Source: Hansschlegelia plantiphila (GTDB lineage Bacteria; Pseudomonadota; Alphaproteobacteria; Rhizobiales; Methylopilaceae). From it: a stretch of 64,000 nt of DNA. The stretch covers positions 310,001 through 374,000 of the forward strand of contig NZ_BSFI01000004.1 of the NCBI RefSeq assembly GCF_027922265.1, in the 5' to 3' direction. A program made the translations under genes and the position numbers. The stretch's first letter is position 1. Every line of letters begins with the position of its first letter. The notes under the pieces are model-generated. The model was not told the DNA's origin, searched no databases, and worked only from the letters and a program-made list of their open reading frames with translations. This document shows positions 16,980-24,345 of this stretch, in pieces.

Positions 16980-17590
16980 TCCGGCCCGCTCTCTATTTCA
17001 CCTTCGGGCATCCCGACGGCTCCGGGGAAGCTCTGGCGAACCGCGAGGAAGCCCGCGGGCTGATCGAGCGCCGCAGTCTCTACGACTTCGACGAGACCGA
17101 TCTCGACCGCTATCGCGCGCTGCTGATCGGCATGCACGCCGACCAGCGCTTCCTGGCCAGCCGAGCCGAACGGATCGCGTCTTTCCTCGACGCCGGCGGC
17201 ACGGTCGTCGCCAACGGCCACGTCGCCTATCCTTTCCTGCCCGGGATCGACTCCGCGAGAACGTCGCCGAACTCCCGACTGGACGATCTGCGCATCCTGA
17301 GGCTCGCGTCCCACCCGATCTGGGAGGGCGTCTCCGGAGAGGACCTGACCTTCCGGAAGGGCGTCGCGGGCTTTTACGGGCGCGCCTGGCACGAGCCGCC
17401 GCCAGGCGCGCTCGTCGTCAACGCCGTCGGTGCGCCGGAGCGCGCGCTCGACATCCTCTATCCCGTCGGCCATGGGCGCGTCCTGCTCCATGGCGGCAAC
17501 GACCTCTGGCAGTTCGGCGCGATGGACTCGACGGCGCGCCTCGCGCCGCAGTTTCTGGAATGGCTGCTCGCGCCGGAGGACAGGTCGTGA
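16976..17590 (+). CDS. Class I amidotransferase-like / ThuA-like protein, CTG start inferred
   Basis: A ~204-residue protein read from a CTG that overlaps the preceding TGA (C-TGA), the same four-base coupling seen at the next junction. No ATG, GTG or TTG exists in frame near this point, while coding bias continues from here. The first in-frame ATG, at 17132, would remove the first beta strand. Features are ALYFTFGHPDGSGEAL, RYRALLIGMHADQRFL, and ERIASFLDAGGTVVANGHVAYPFLP, which fit a flavodoxin-like GATase1 or ThuA fold. The position of the catalytic Cys of true amidotransferases is occupied by other residues (VVANGHV), so this is probably a binding or non-canonical enzyme. Its function is unknown. 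Confidence 0.6.
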   Translation: MIRPALYFTFGHPDGSGEALANREEARGLIERRSLYDFDETDLDRYRALLIGMHADQRFLASRAERIASFLDAGGTVVANGHVAYPFLPGIDSARTSPNSRLDDLRILRLASHPIWEGVSGEDLTFRKGVAGFYGRAWHEPPPGALVVNAVGAPERALDILYPVGHGRVLLHGGNDLWQFGAMDSTARLAPQFLEWLLAPEDRS

Positions 17591-18258
17591 AGCTCGCCGT
17601 GCTCGACGGAGGCGCCTTCTACCATCACGCGACCATCTACGGCCCGCGCTATCGAGACCTGTTCGACCGGCCGATCTACATGCGCGACCTGACGCCCGAC
17701 GACCTCACCGACGTGGGAGTCCTGATCGTGCCGGATCGGATCAACCCCGACGTGCTGAGGGCGAAAAAGGACGTCCTCACGAACTTTCTCGATCGGGGCC
17801 GGACGCTCATCGCGCTCGGCGAGAACCAGGTCGAGACCTGGCTGCCGGGGGTCGGCTGGTCGCCCCGCCCGACGAATTTCTGGTGGTGGCTCGACGAGAA
17901 CGCGGAGCCCGAGCAGCGCCTTGTCGAGCCGGCGCATGAGTTGTTTGTAGCCGTGCCTTTCGCCGACGCCATCTGGCACTACCATGGCGTGTTGACGCCG
18001 CCGGCGGGAGCCCGAACGCTGATCGACGTGCCCGCCGATCCCGAAGGCCGCGACGAAGGCGGAGCGCTGCTCTATGACGACCAGGCGAGCTTCGCGGGTC
18101 GGGCGATCGTCTCGACGCTGGACCCCTTCTATCATCACGGCAGCAGCTTCATGCCGGCGACGACGCGCTTCCTCGATGGCTTCCTGCCCTGGGCCCAGAG
18201 GCTCGCGTCAGCGGTCTCAGAAATTCCCGGCGCCGGCGCCGAAGATGAACTTGCCTGA
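17587..18258 (+). CDS. Second class I amidotransferase-like protein, unknown function
   Basis: A 223-residue protein that starts at a GTG overlapping the stop of the previous gene (GTGA). It begins KLAVLDGGAFYHHATIYGPRY, and the core includes DVGVLIVPDRINPD, LTNFLDRGRTLIALGENQVE and a Trp-rich stretch (NFWWWLDE). The C-terminal strand ends IVSTLDPFYHHGSSFMPATTRF. This again suggests a GATase1-like fold related to the upstream neighbour, with distinctive paired His (FYHH) near both ends. The His pairs could be metal or ligand sites, which is inference. The 3' end overlaps a convergent lipoprotein gene by 42 bases. Confidence 0.7.
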   Translation: MKLAVLDGGAFYHHATIYGPRYRDLFDRPIYMRDLTPDDLTDVGVLIVPDRINPDVLRAKKDVLTNFLDRGRTLIALGENQVETWLPGVGWSPRPTNFWWWLDENAEPEQRLVEPAHELFVAVPFADAIWHYHGVLTPPAGARTLIDVPADPEGRDEGGALLYDDQASFAGRAIVSTLDPFYHHGSSFMPATTRFLDGFLPWAQRLASAVSEIPGAGAEDELA

Positions 18259-18570
18259 CGTCCCGTCGTCGAGCGTGAACGTCCCCTGTCCGCTCGAGCC
18301 GCTGGAATCGCGCTTGGCGACGATGGTCCCCTTGCGGCCGTTGCTGCAGGCGACCTGAGCCCTGATGTTCGGATCGACCGGCCGCGTGTCGAACACGCCG
18401 TCGCATTTGATCTTGCCGTCGGTAAAGGTGAACCGAGATCCAGGCTTCGCGCCTGGCGCCGCGGAGCCGGTGAACACATGATTCTCGCCGCTGATCGCAA
18501 CAAGCGGAATGGACGATGCGCAGCCCGCCAGGAGCCCTGCAAGCACTACGGCGCTGAAACGAACCTTCAC
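18217..18570 (-). CDS. Small lipoprotein of unknown function
   Basis: A 117-residue protein with signal VRFSAVVLAGLLAGC, whose lipobox LAGC predicts lipidation. The mature part is a small polar domain with ENHVFTGSA, GSRFTFTDGKIKCDGVFD, and GTFTLDDGTSGKFIFGAG. I chose GTG at 18570, eight bases after GGAGGGGA, over the ATG six codons upstream. I recognise no named domain. It is convergent with the amidotransferase-like gene and overlaps its end. Confidence 0.7.
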   Translation of the reverse strand: MKVRFSAVVLAGLLAGCASSIPLVAISGENHVFTGSAAPGAKPGSRFTFTDGKIKCDGVFDTRPVDPNIRAQVACSNGRKGTIVAKRDSSGSSGQGTFTLDDGTSGKFIFGAGAGNF

Positions 18571-18764
18571 GGGCGCTCCCCTCCTCAATCACGCGATCCA
18601 TGGCGCGGGCGGGCGCCCGCCCGCGCAGAAAACGCCCAGTAACACAAGGTCCGCCTCCGCCACACCTACGTTGCGGTCGCGGCCACGACGGGCGTCAGCG
18701 CGAACAGGCTGGCCGCCGCAGCAGCTTCGAGACTTGGACCGTTTTTCCCACGAACCGCGATACG

Positions 18765-20549
18765 TCACGGCGCGCGGTCGGCCTGCTGCGGCCGGATGGC
18801 GTTTCGGCGTCGCGCATTCTTTCCCTTCGCTCTGATCGCACCGCGAAACTCGTCCCGCTGCTCATGGATCGAGGCTATGACGCGACCCAGCGGGACGCCC
18901 AGCTCCACGAGCACGAGTTCCGAGAGGTGCAGGCTGGGTTCAACGTCAATCGGCACCGCGTCCGTCACGCCGAACCGATAGAGCCGCTTCGCCACGGCGA
19001 GATCCCGAGCGCGCGCGAAAATCGGCAGCGTGGCGTTCTCCGACCTGACGCCAGCGACGATCGCCTTCGCCGTCTCGGGGGATGTCGGCGTGACCACCAG
19101 GGCCCGGGCGTCTGACAGCCCGCAACACCGCAGCATCTCCGGGTTGGTGGCGTCGCCATAGAAAACGCGCGCTTCCGCTTGGCGCCGCGCCCGCCTGACG
19201 ACGCGTATGTCGTCATCGATCGCGATGAAGGACACGCCATGGCGCGCGAGCATTCGAGCCACGAGGACACCTGTGCGGCCATAGCCAGCAATCACCACAG
19301 CCGCCTCCGCTCCGCCATCCGCCGGACCAAACACGGGCGCTTTCGTCTCCCCCGCCGTCCTCGCGAAATGGCGCTCCGCCAACGCCACGAGGAAGGGAAT
19401 CGTCAGCATCGAGATGGTGACGGCGGCCGTCGCGGTCGCTGCGACGTCAGGCGGCAAAATGTGACCCGAGATCGGGGCGCTCAGGAGGACGAAGGCGAAC
19501 TCGCCTCCGCCGGCGATGGTCAGGGCGGTCTCGCCTGCGGAAGCGCGGGACAGGCTGAAGCCTCTCGCCGCCAGGAACACCACGGTCGCTTTCGTAGCGA
19601 TCAGTCCGATGGCGATCATGAGCGTGGCGGTCAGAGACGCGTAGACCCGCGCCAGATCCATCGTCGCTCCGACGGACAGGAAGAACAGCCCGAGCAGCAG
19701 GCCCTTGAAGGGATCGATCAGAGCTTCAATCTGGCGCCGGAACTCGGTCTCTGCGAGCAACAGGCCCGCGACGAACGCTCCAAGAGCCATCGATTGCCCG
19801 GCCGCAGCCGTGACGAAGCTGGTTCCCAGAATCACCAGCAGACAGGCCGCCATGAACAGCTCAGGGCTGCGCGCCGCGGCGACCCAGCCGAAGAGCGGCC
19901 GCAGCGCCAACTGGCCGAACGCCACCAGGGCGGCGACGGCGATCACCCCGGGGCCAAGCGTCTCGATCAGTCGAATCCCGACCGGTCCCTCTGAGCTCAG
20001 GAGGGAGACCATGAACAGCAGCGGCGCTACGGAAAGATCCTGGAACAGAAGTATGGCGAAGCTCGTGCGTCCGGCGACGGTCTGAAGACGCCCCCGCTCG
20101 GCCAATGTCGGCAGCGCGATCGCCGTCGAGGAAAGGGAGCCGGCGGCGCCGAGGACAACCGCGGACGAAGTGGGTTGGCCGAGAATATAGGCGAGTAGGC
20201 CGAGCGCGACGGAGCACGACAGAACCTGCAGGGCGCCGAGGCCGAACACCATTCGCCGCGCGAGCCAGAGCCGCGCTGCGGAAAGCTCCAGCCCCACCAT
20301 GAACATGAGAAACACAACGCCGAGCTCCGCGAGCGCGCCGATGTCCTCCCCGTTGTTGATCGTGAAGGGAGCGATCCAGGGCGCTTCGCTTTCGAGCCCC
20401 CCGAGACCAAACGGGCCAAGAGCCAGTCCGGCCAGGAGAAATCCATGGACCGGACTCAATTTGAGCTGCTTGAAGAGCGGCACGACGACGCCGGCGACCG
20501 CTAGGAATACAAGAGTTTCGGAATAGTAGTGGCTGAAGTAGATTTCCAC
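18765..20549 (-). CDS. Kef-type cation:proton antiporter with RCK_N domain (CPA2 family)
   Basis: A 594-residue inner-membrane monovalent cation/proton antiporter. The N-terminal two thirds form about 12 hydrophobic helices with CPA2 landmarks (GFLLAGLALGPFGLGG, LGAAGSLSSTAIALPTLAE, ILLFQDLSVAPLLFMVS, GEFAFVLLSAPI). The C-terminal part is a nucleotide-binding RCK_N domain (VVIAGYGRTGVLVARMLARH, VFYGDATNPEMLRCCGL) that would gate transport. There is no RCK_C extension. GTG at 20549 follows GGGGA and is preferred over a TTG 11 codons upstream. The substrate is probably K+ by family. Confidence 0.88.
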   Translation of the reverse strand: MEIYFSHYYSETLVFLAVAGVVVPLFKQLKLSPVHGFLLAGLALGPFGLGGLESEAPWIAPFTINNGEDIGALAELGVVFLMFMVGLELSAARLWLARRMVFGLGALQVLSCSVALGLLAYILGQPTSSAVVLGAAGSLSSTAIALPTLAERGRLQTVAGRTSFAILLFQDLSVAPLLFMVSLLSSEGPVGIRLIETLGPGVIAVAALVAFGQLALRPLFGWVAAARSPELFMAACLLVILGTSFVTAAAGQSMALGAFVAGLLLAETEFRRQIEALIDPFKGLLLGLFFLSVGATMDLARVYASLTATLMIAIGLIATKATVVFLAARGFSLSRASAGETALTIAGGGEFAFVLLSAPISGHILPPDVAATATAAVTISMLTIPFLVALAERHFARTAGETKAPVFGPADGGAEAAVVIAGYGRTGVLVARMLARHGVSFIAIDDDIRVVRRARRQAEARVFYGDATNPEMLRCCGLSDARALVVTPTSPETAKAIVAGVRSENATLPIFARARDLAVAKRLYRFGVTDAVPIDVEPSLHLSELVLVELGVPLGRVIASIHEQRDEFRGAIRAKGKNARRRNAIRPQQADRAP

Positions 20550-20992
20550 GGAATCCCCGTTCACTGCGACGGTCGGCGCCAATTCAAGGCTGAACTATGC
20601 GGACACGACGGCTGCGAAACTCGGCGTAGACGTCGTCCGTCTGATCTCCCGACGCCCCGGCTGAAGCGCGATTCTCGCCGTCTTCGGATGACCGCCGCGA
20701 TATCCTCCGCCCTGTTCCCAACTGTTCTCAAGGAACCCATGTTCCGGATCAAAGGGGGCGGGTCATGGGCGCAGCCGAGCCGACAAGGGTAGGCGACCGC
20801 GGGTCGGCCGTCGACGGGGGGCGGCATGCGGGCGGCGATCCGAGAGACGCGATCAAAGCGTTGATCGCATAGCGGAAGCGGAGGCGAGGGCGCTCTTCAC
20901 GCGCAGGACGTCGCTCGGCCCCGTCTTTAGGGGGCTACCCTTGTGACGTTCCCTGAGCAAAGATCCTCGGGGAGGCTCAGGATCAAGAGCCG
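20550..20992. other. Intergenic region between the antiporter and the MerR regulator
   Basis: This 443-base stretch has no supported gene. A hairpin with arms CCTGAGC and GCTCAGG at 20952-20981 lies just past the merR stop. It lacks a U tract, so it is at best a weak terminator. The antiporter promoter should lie near 20560-20700. Confidence 0.45.
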
Positions 20993-21463
20993 TCAGAGAG
21001 CGGCCGTGGGATCCTCCGGCTCCGCGTGAAGGTGGCCGCACAGCGAATGGTCGCCTAGCACCTCGATCACACGGCACTCCCGGATCGAGCCGTGGCGGCA
21101 GTCCCCCAGCATGCGTTCCAGTTCGGTCTCGAGCGCCTTGAGCCTGACGATCCTCCTCTGGACCGCGACCAGCTGCTCCTTCGCGATGCGGTCCGCGTCG
21201 AAGCAGGATCGATCCGGATCGTCCGACAGCGCAAGCAATTCGCGGATCGCGTCGAGCGCGAATCCCAGTTCACGGGCGTGCCGGATGAAGGCGAGGCGCG
21301 TCGCGTGTCGGTCACCATAGGCCCGCTGGTTGCCGGCGGACCGCGCTGGCTCCGGCATCAGCCCGATCGACTCGTAATACCGTATCGTCGGAATCTTGGT
21401 TCCAGTCATGGCGGCCAGATCGCCGATCGACCGTCGCCCGGAGTCAGCTCGGTTCTTCGTCAT
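20993..21463 (-). CDS. MerR-family metal-responsive regulator (ZntR/CadR/PbrR-like)
   Basis: A 156-residue dimeric activator. The winged-helix part includes SIGDLAAMTGTKIPTIRYYE and NQRAYGDRHATRLAFIRHA. The C-terminal sensor region has Cys87, Cys122 and Cys130, then HSLCGHLH with Cys142, a layout that fits Zn, Cd or Pb sensing better than Cu or Hg. The ATG at 21463 follows AAGAGG. The divergent zntA gene has a MerR-type promoter with a CTCTAG-N3-CTAGAG operator, so this protein very likely controls it by DNA distortion and represses itself. Confidence 0.92.
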   Translation of the reverse strand: MTKNRADSGRRSIGDLAAMTGTKIPTIRYYESIGLMPEPARSAGNQRAYGDRHATRLAFIRHARELGFALDAIRELLALSDDPDRSCFDADRIAKEQLVAVQRRIVRLKALETELERMLGDCRHGSIRECRVIEVLGDHSLCGHLHAEPEDPTAAL

Positions 21464-21474
21464 CGAAATGCCTC

Positions 21475-21505
21475 TTGCAGCTCTAGCCGCTAGAGGTCGT
21501 ATCAC
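21475..21505 (+). promoter_or_regulatory. MerR-type operator and over-spaced promoter for the metal ATPase
   Basis: TTGCAG (21475-21480) and TATCAC (21500-21505) serve as -35 and -10 elements separated by 19 bases instead of 17. The spacer contains the perfect palindrome CTCTAG-CCG-CTAGAG (21481-21495). A long spacer with a central dyad is the hallmark of MerR-activated promoters. Confidence 0.85.
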
Positions 21506-21538
21506 CGTCTCTCGAAATCAATCGCCGGGGAGGCGGAC

Positions 21539-23842
21539 ATGGATCGAGCGGCGACGCTCTCGACCGAGCGACATGTTTGGTTCCGGATCGAAGGCATGGA
21601 TTGCGCGAGCTGCGCGGCGAAGATCGAGACGGTGGTCAAACGCCGTCCGGGAGTTCGCGACGTCGCGGTGAACGTGACCATGGGGCTGGTCGATGTGACG
21701 ACCATCGCCGATGGACCCGACGACGGCCTCGCCGCATCGATCCGCGGCCTGGGCTTCGGCGTCCGTCCGGTCGCTCCGCAGACCGCGGTCGTCGCCCAGC
21801 CCGAGATCGGCGGCTGCTGTGCTCACGATCACGATCACAAGGACCATGGCGTTGGTCACGCCACGCACGATCATGAACCGGCGCAAGCCGGCGCGCCGGA
21901 CCTTCACGCCGGGCATAACCATGCCGTGGATCCGGACGAGGGCAATGACGCCAAGCGCTGGTGGCAGAAGACGAAGGGCCGGCTTGTCCTGGCGCTTGCC
22001 GCGGTCCTTGGCGCTGCATGGCTGATGAGCCTGGCGGAGCCGGCCTATTCGCGCTGGATCTTCACGGCCGCCGCCTTGGTTGGCGTCGTCCCGTTCTCCA
22101 AGCGCGCCTTCACGATGGCTCGAGCGGGCTTCCCGTTCTCGATCGAGACGTTGATGTCGGTGGCCGCCATCGGCGCCCTCTTCGTCGGCGCGGCGGAGGA
22201 GGCCGCGGTCGTCGTGTTTCTGTTCGCGGTCGGAGAACTCATCGAGGGTATCGCAGCCGGCAGCGCCCGCTCCGGCATTCGCGGGCTCGCCAAACTGATG
22301 CCCAGCACGGCGGTGATCGAGGAGAACGGCGCTCTGCGTACGGTGGAGGCCGCCAGCCTGCGGCCTGAACAGACGCTCGTGGTGCGCGCCGGCGACCGGA
22401 TCGCGACCGACGGCGACATCATCGACGGCACGTCCGACATTGATCAGTCGGCGATCACCGGAGAATCCGCGCCCGTGACGCGCGGCCCCGGCGACGCCGT
22501 GTTCGCCGGTAGCGTCAACGCCAATGCGACACTGAAGGTCAGGGTGACCCGCACTGTCGCGAACAACACGATCGCCCGCATTATCGATGAGGTGCAGAGC
22601 GCGCAGTCGAAGAAAGCGCCCACGGCGCGCTTCATCGACGACTTCAGCCGTTGGTACACGCCCGCTGCGATGGCGGCGGCGGGGGTCGTCGCGCTGGCGC
22701 CGCCGCTGCTGTTTGGCGGCGACTGGACGACCTGGGTCTATCGTTCGCTCGCGCTGCTGCTGATCGCCTGTCCCTGCGCGCTGGTGCTGTCCACCCCCGC
22801 CGCGATCGCATCCGGCATCGCCGCCGCCGCTCGGCGTGGGCTGCTGATCAAGAGCGGCGCTGCGCTCGAGGCCCTCGGACGCGTCAAGACCGTCGCGTTC
22901 GACAAGACCGGCACGCTGACCGCCGGCGAACCGCGCGTCACCGACGTGATCGCGCTTGGCGCAACCGAACCGGAGGTCGTCGGGCTCGCCGCCGCAGTCG
23001 AGAGCGCGTCGAGCCATCCGATCGGTCGCGCGATCCTCGATCGCGCCGAAGCGCTTGGCGTCGCCGTGGCGGAAGTCGCCGAGGCGGCGGCGGAGCCGGG
23101 GCGCGGCGTTTCCGGCCGTGTGGCGGGGCGGCTGATCCACGTGCTTGCGCCGCGCGCCGCCGGAAATCGGCTCGGCGCCGAGGCGTCGGCGCGCATCGCC
23201 GAGCTTGAAAGCGAGGGCAAGACCGTCGTCGTGGTGGCTGACGACGCCTCGGCGCTCGGCCTGATCGCCGTGCGCGACGAGCCGCGCTCCGACGCCGCCG
23301 CGGGACTCTCGGCGCTGAAGGCGATGGGCGTGCGGAGCCTGATGTTGACCGGCGACAACGCCCGCACTGCGGAGGCGATCGCCGGAGGGCTTGGGCTCGA
23401 GGCCCGCGCCGACCTCATGCCCGCGGACAAGCTCGCGGCAATCGAGGCGTTCAAGAAGGACGGCCCGATCGCGATGATCGGCGACGGCATCAATGACGCG
23501 CCGGCGCTGGCGGCGGCGAACGTCGGCGTCGCCATGGGCGGCGGCACGGAGGTGGCGCTGTCCACAGCAGACGCAGCATTGCTCGGAGGCCGTGTAACCG
23601 GCGTCGCCGACCTCATCTCCATCTCGCGGGCGACGCTCCGCAACATCCATCAGAACGTCGCGATCGCGCTCGGTCTGAAGGGTGTGTTCCTCATCACAAG
23701 CATCTTGGGCGTCACGTCGCTCTGGATGGCGATCCTGGCGGACACCGGCGCCACCGTCCTCGTCACGGCCAACGCGCTTCGGCTATTGGCGCTCGCAAAA
23801 GTTCCGGGAGATCGGCTCGACCGCAGTCGCACGCCGACATGA
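21539..23842 (+). CDS. zntA: Heavy-metal-exporting P1B-type ATPase (Zn/Cd/Pb)
   Basis: A 767-residue inner-membrane pump that exports soft divalent metals using ATP. One N-terminal HMA domain carries GMDCASC (Cys22, Cys25). A His/Asp-rich linker follows at about residues 96-140, including HDHDHKDH and HAGHNH. The membrane metal site is C411-P-C413, the phosphorylated Asp is D455 in DKTGT, the nucleotide domain has SSHPIGRAIL (the HP motif), and the hinge is GDGINDAPAL. CPC with a His-rich N-terminus fits the Zn/Cd/Pb class. The ATG follows GGGGAGG. It is controlled by the divergent MerR regulator. Confidence 0.95.
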   Translation: MDRAATLSTERHVWFRIEGMDCASCAAKIETVVKRRPGVRDVAVNVTMGLVDVTTIADGPDDGLAASIRGLGFGVRPVAPQTAVVAQPEIGGCCAHDHDHKDHGVGHATHDHEPAQAGAPDLHAGHNHAVDPDEGNDAKRWWQKTKGRLVLALAAVLGAAWLMSLAEPAYSRWIFTAAALVGVVPFSKRAFTMARAGFPFSIETLMSVAAIGALFVGAAEEAAVVVFLFAVGELIEGIAAGSARSGIRGLAKLMPSTAVIEENGALRTVEAASLRPEQTLVVRAGDRIATDGDIIDGTSDIDQSAITGESAPVTRGPGDAVFAGSVNANATLKVRVTRTVANNTIARIIDEVQSAQSKKAPTARFIDDFSRWYTPAAMAAAGVVALAPPLLFGGDWTTWVYRSLALLLIACPCALVLSTPAAIASGIAAAARRGLLIKSGAALEALGRVKTVAFDKTGTLTAGEPRVTDVIALGATEPEVVGLAAAVESASSHPIGRAILDRAEALGVAVAEVAEAAAEPGRGVSGRVAGRLIHVLAPRAAGNRLGAEASARIAELESEGKTVVVVADDASALGLIAVRDEPRSDAAAGLSALKAMGVRSLMLTGDNARTAEAIAGGLGLEARADLMPADKLAAIEAFKKDGPIAMIGDGINDAPALAAANVGVAMGGGTEVALSTADAALLGGRVTGVADLISISRATLRNIHQNVAIALGLKGVFLITSILGVTSLWMAILADTGATVLVTANALRLLALAKVPGDRLDRSRTPT

Positions 23843-23950
23843 CGCAGGGGGTGGAGCGAGGCTTGGCCCATGCCGCCGGCGCCGCTTAATAAGCTGTGGC
23901 GACGGAACGCAGCCACTTAGCCCGCCGTTGCCGGTTAGGAGCACCACCGT

Positions 23951-24154
23951 ATGAGCCTCGACGATCGACAGCGGCCCGACCATGATCGAGATCGGCTGTC
24001 GGCGGATGGCAAGCCGCCGGGCAGGGGGAGGTCGATGGCGTGCTTGGTGGCGCTCGCCGTCGCGGTGATCATGGGCGCGATTTTCCTGGCGAACCGACCT
24101 GACGCGTGGCGGCAGAACGATCCACAGTTGACCGCGCCGGCGACACGGCCCTAG
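23951..24154 (+). CDS. Small single-pass membrane protein, unknown
   Basis: A 67-residue frame that starts with ATG behind TTAGGAG, 108 bases after zntA. The N-terminal 27 residues are charged and polar (Asp, Arg, Gly). One hydrophobic helix follows, ACLVALAVAVIMGAIFLAN, and then a short polar tail. It may be co-expressed with the metal ATPase. I recognise no family. Confidence 0.5.
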   Translation: MSLDDRQRPDHDRDRLSADGKPPGRGRSMACLVALAVAVIMGAIFLANRPDAWRQNDPQLTAPATRP

Positions 24155-24345
24155 GCCGACAGGCGACAGGGATCGGGCGCTCGTGGCGAGGCTGAACAGA
24201 GCAGCCATCGCGCCTCACCGGCCGCCGGCGGTCGGGCGCGCGCCAGGACTTATCAGCGGACGGTCCCCGAACTCTGATGTTGCAGCTCTGGCCGAGCGCC
24301 GACTGACGCGCTGTGGTCTTCGCAAGCTCGACGAGGAAACAAGCG

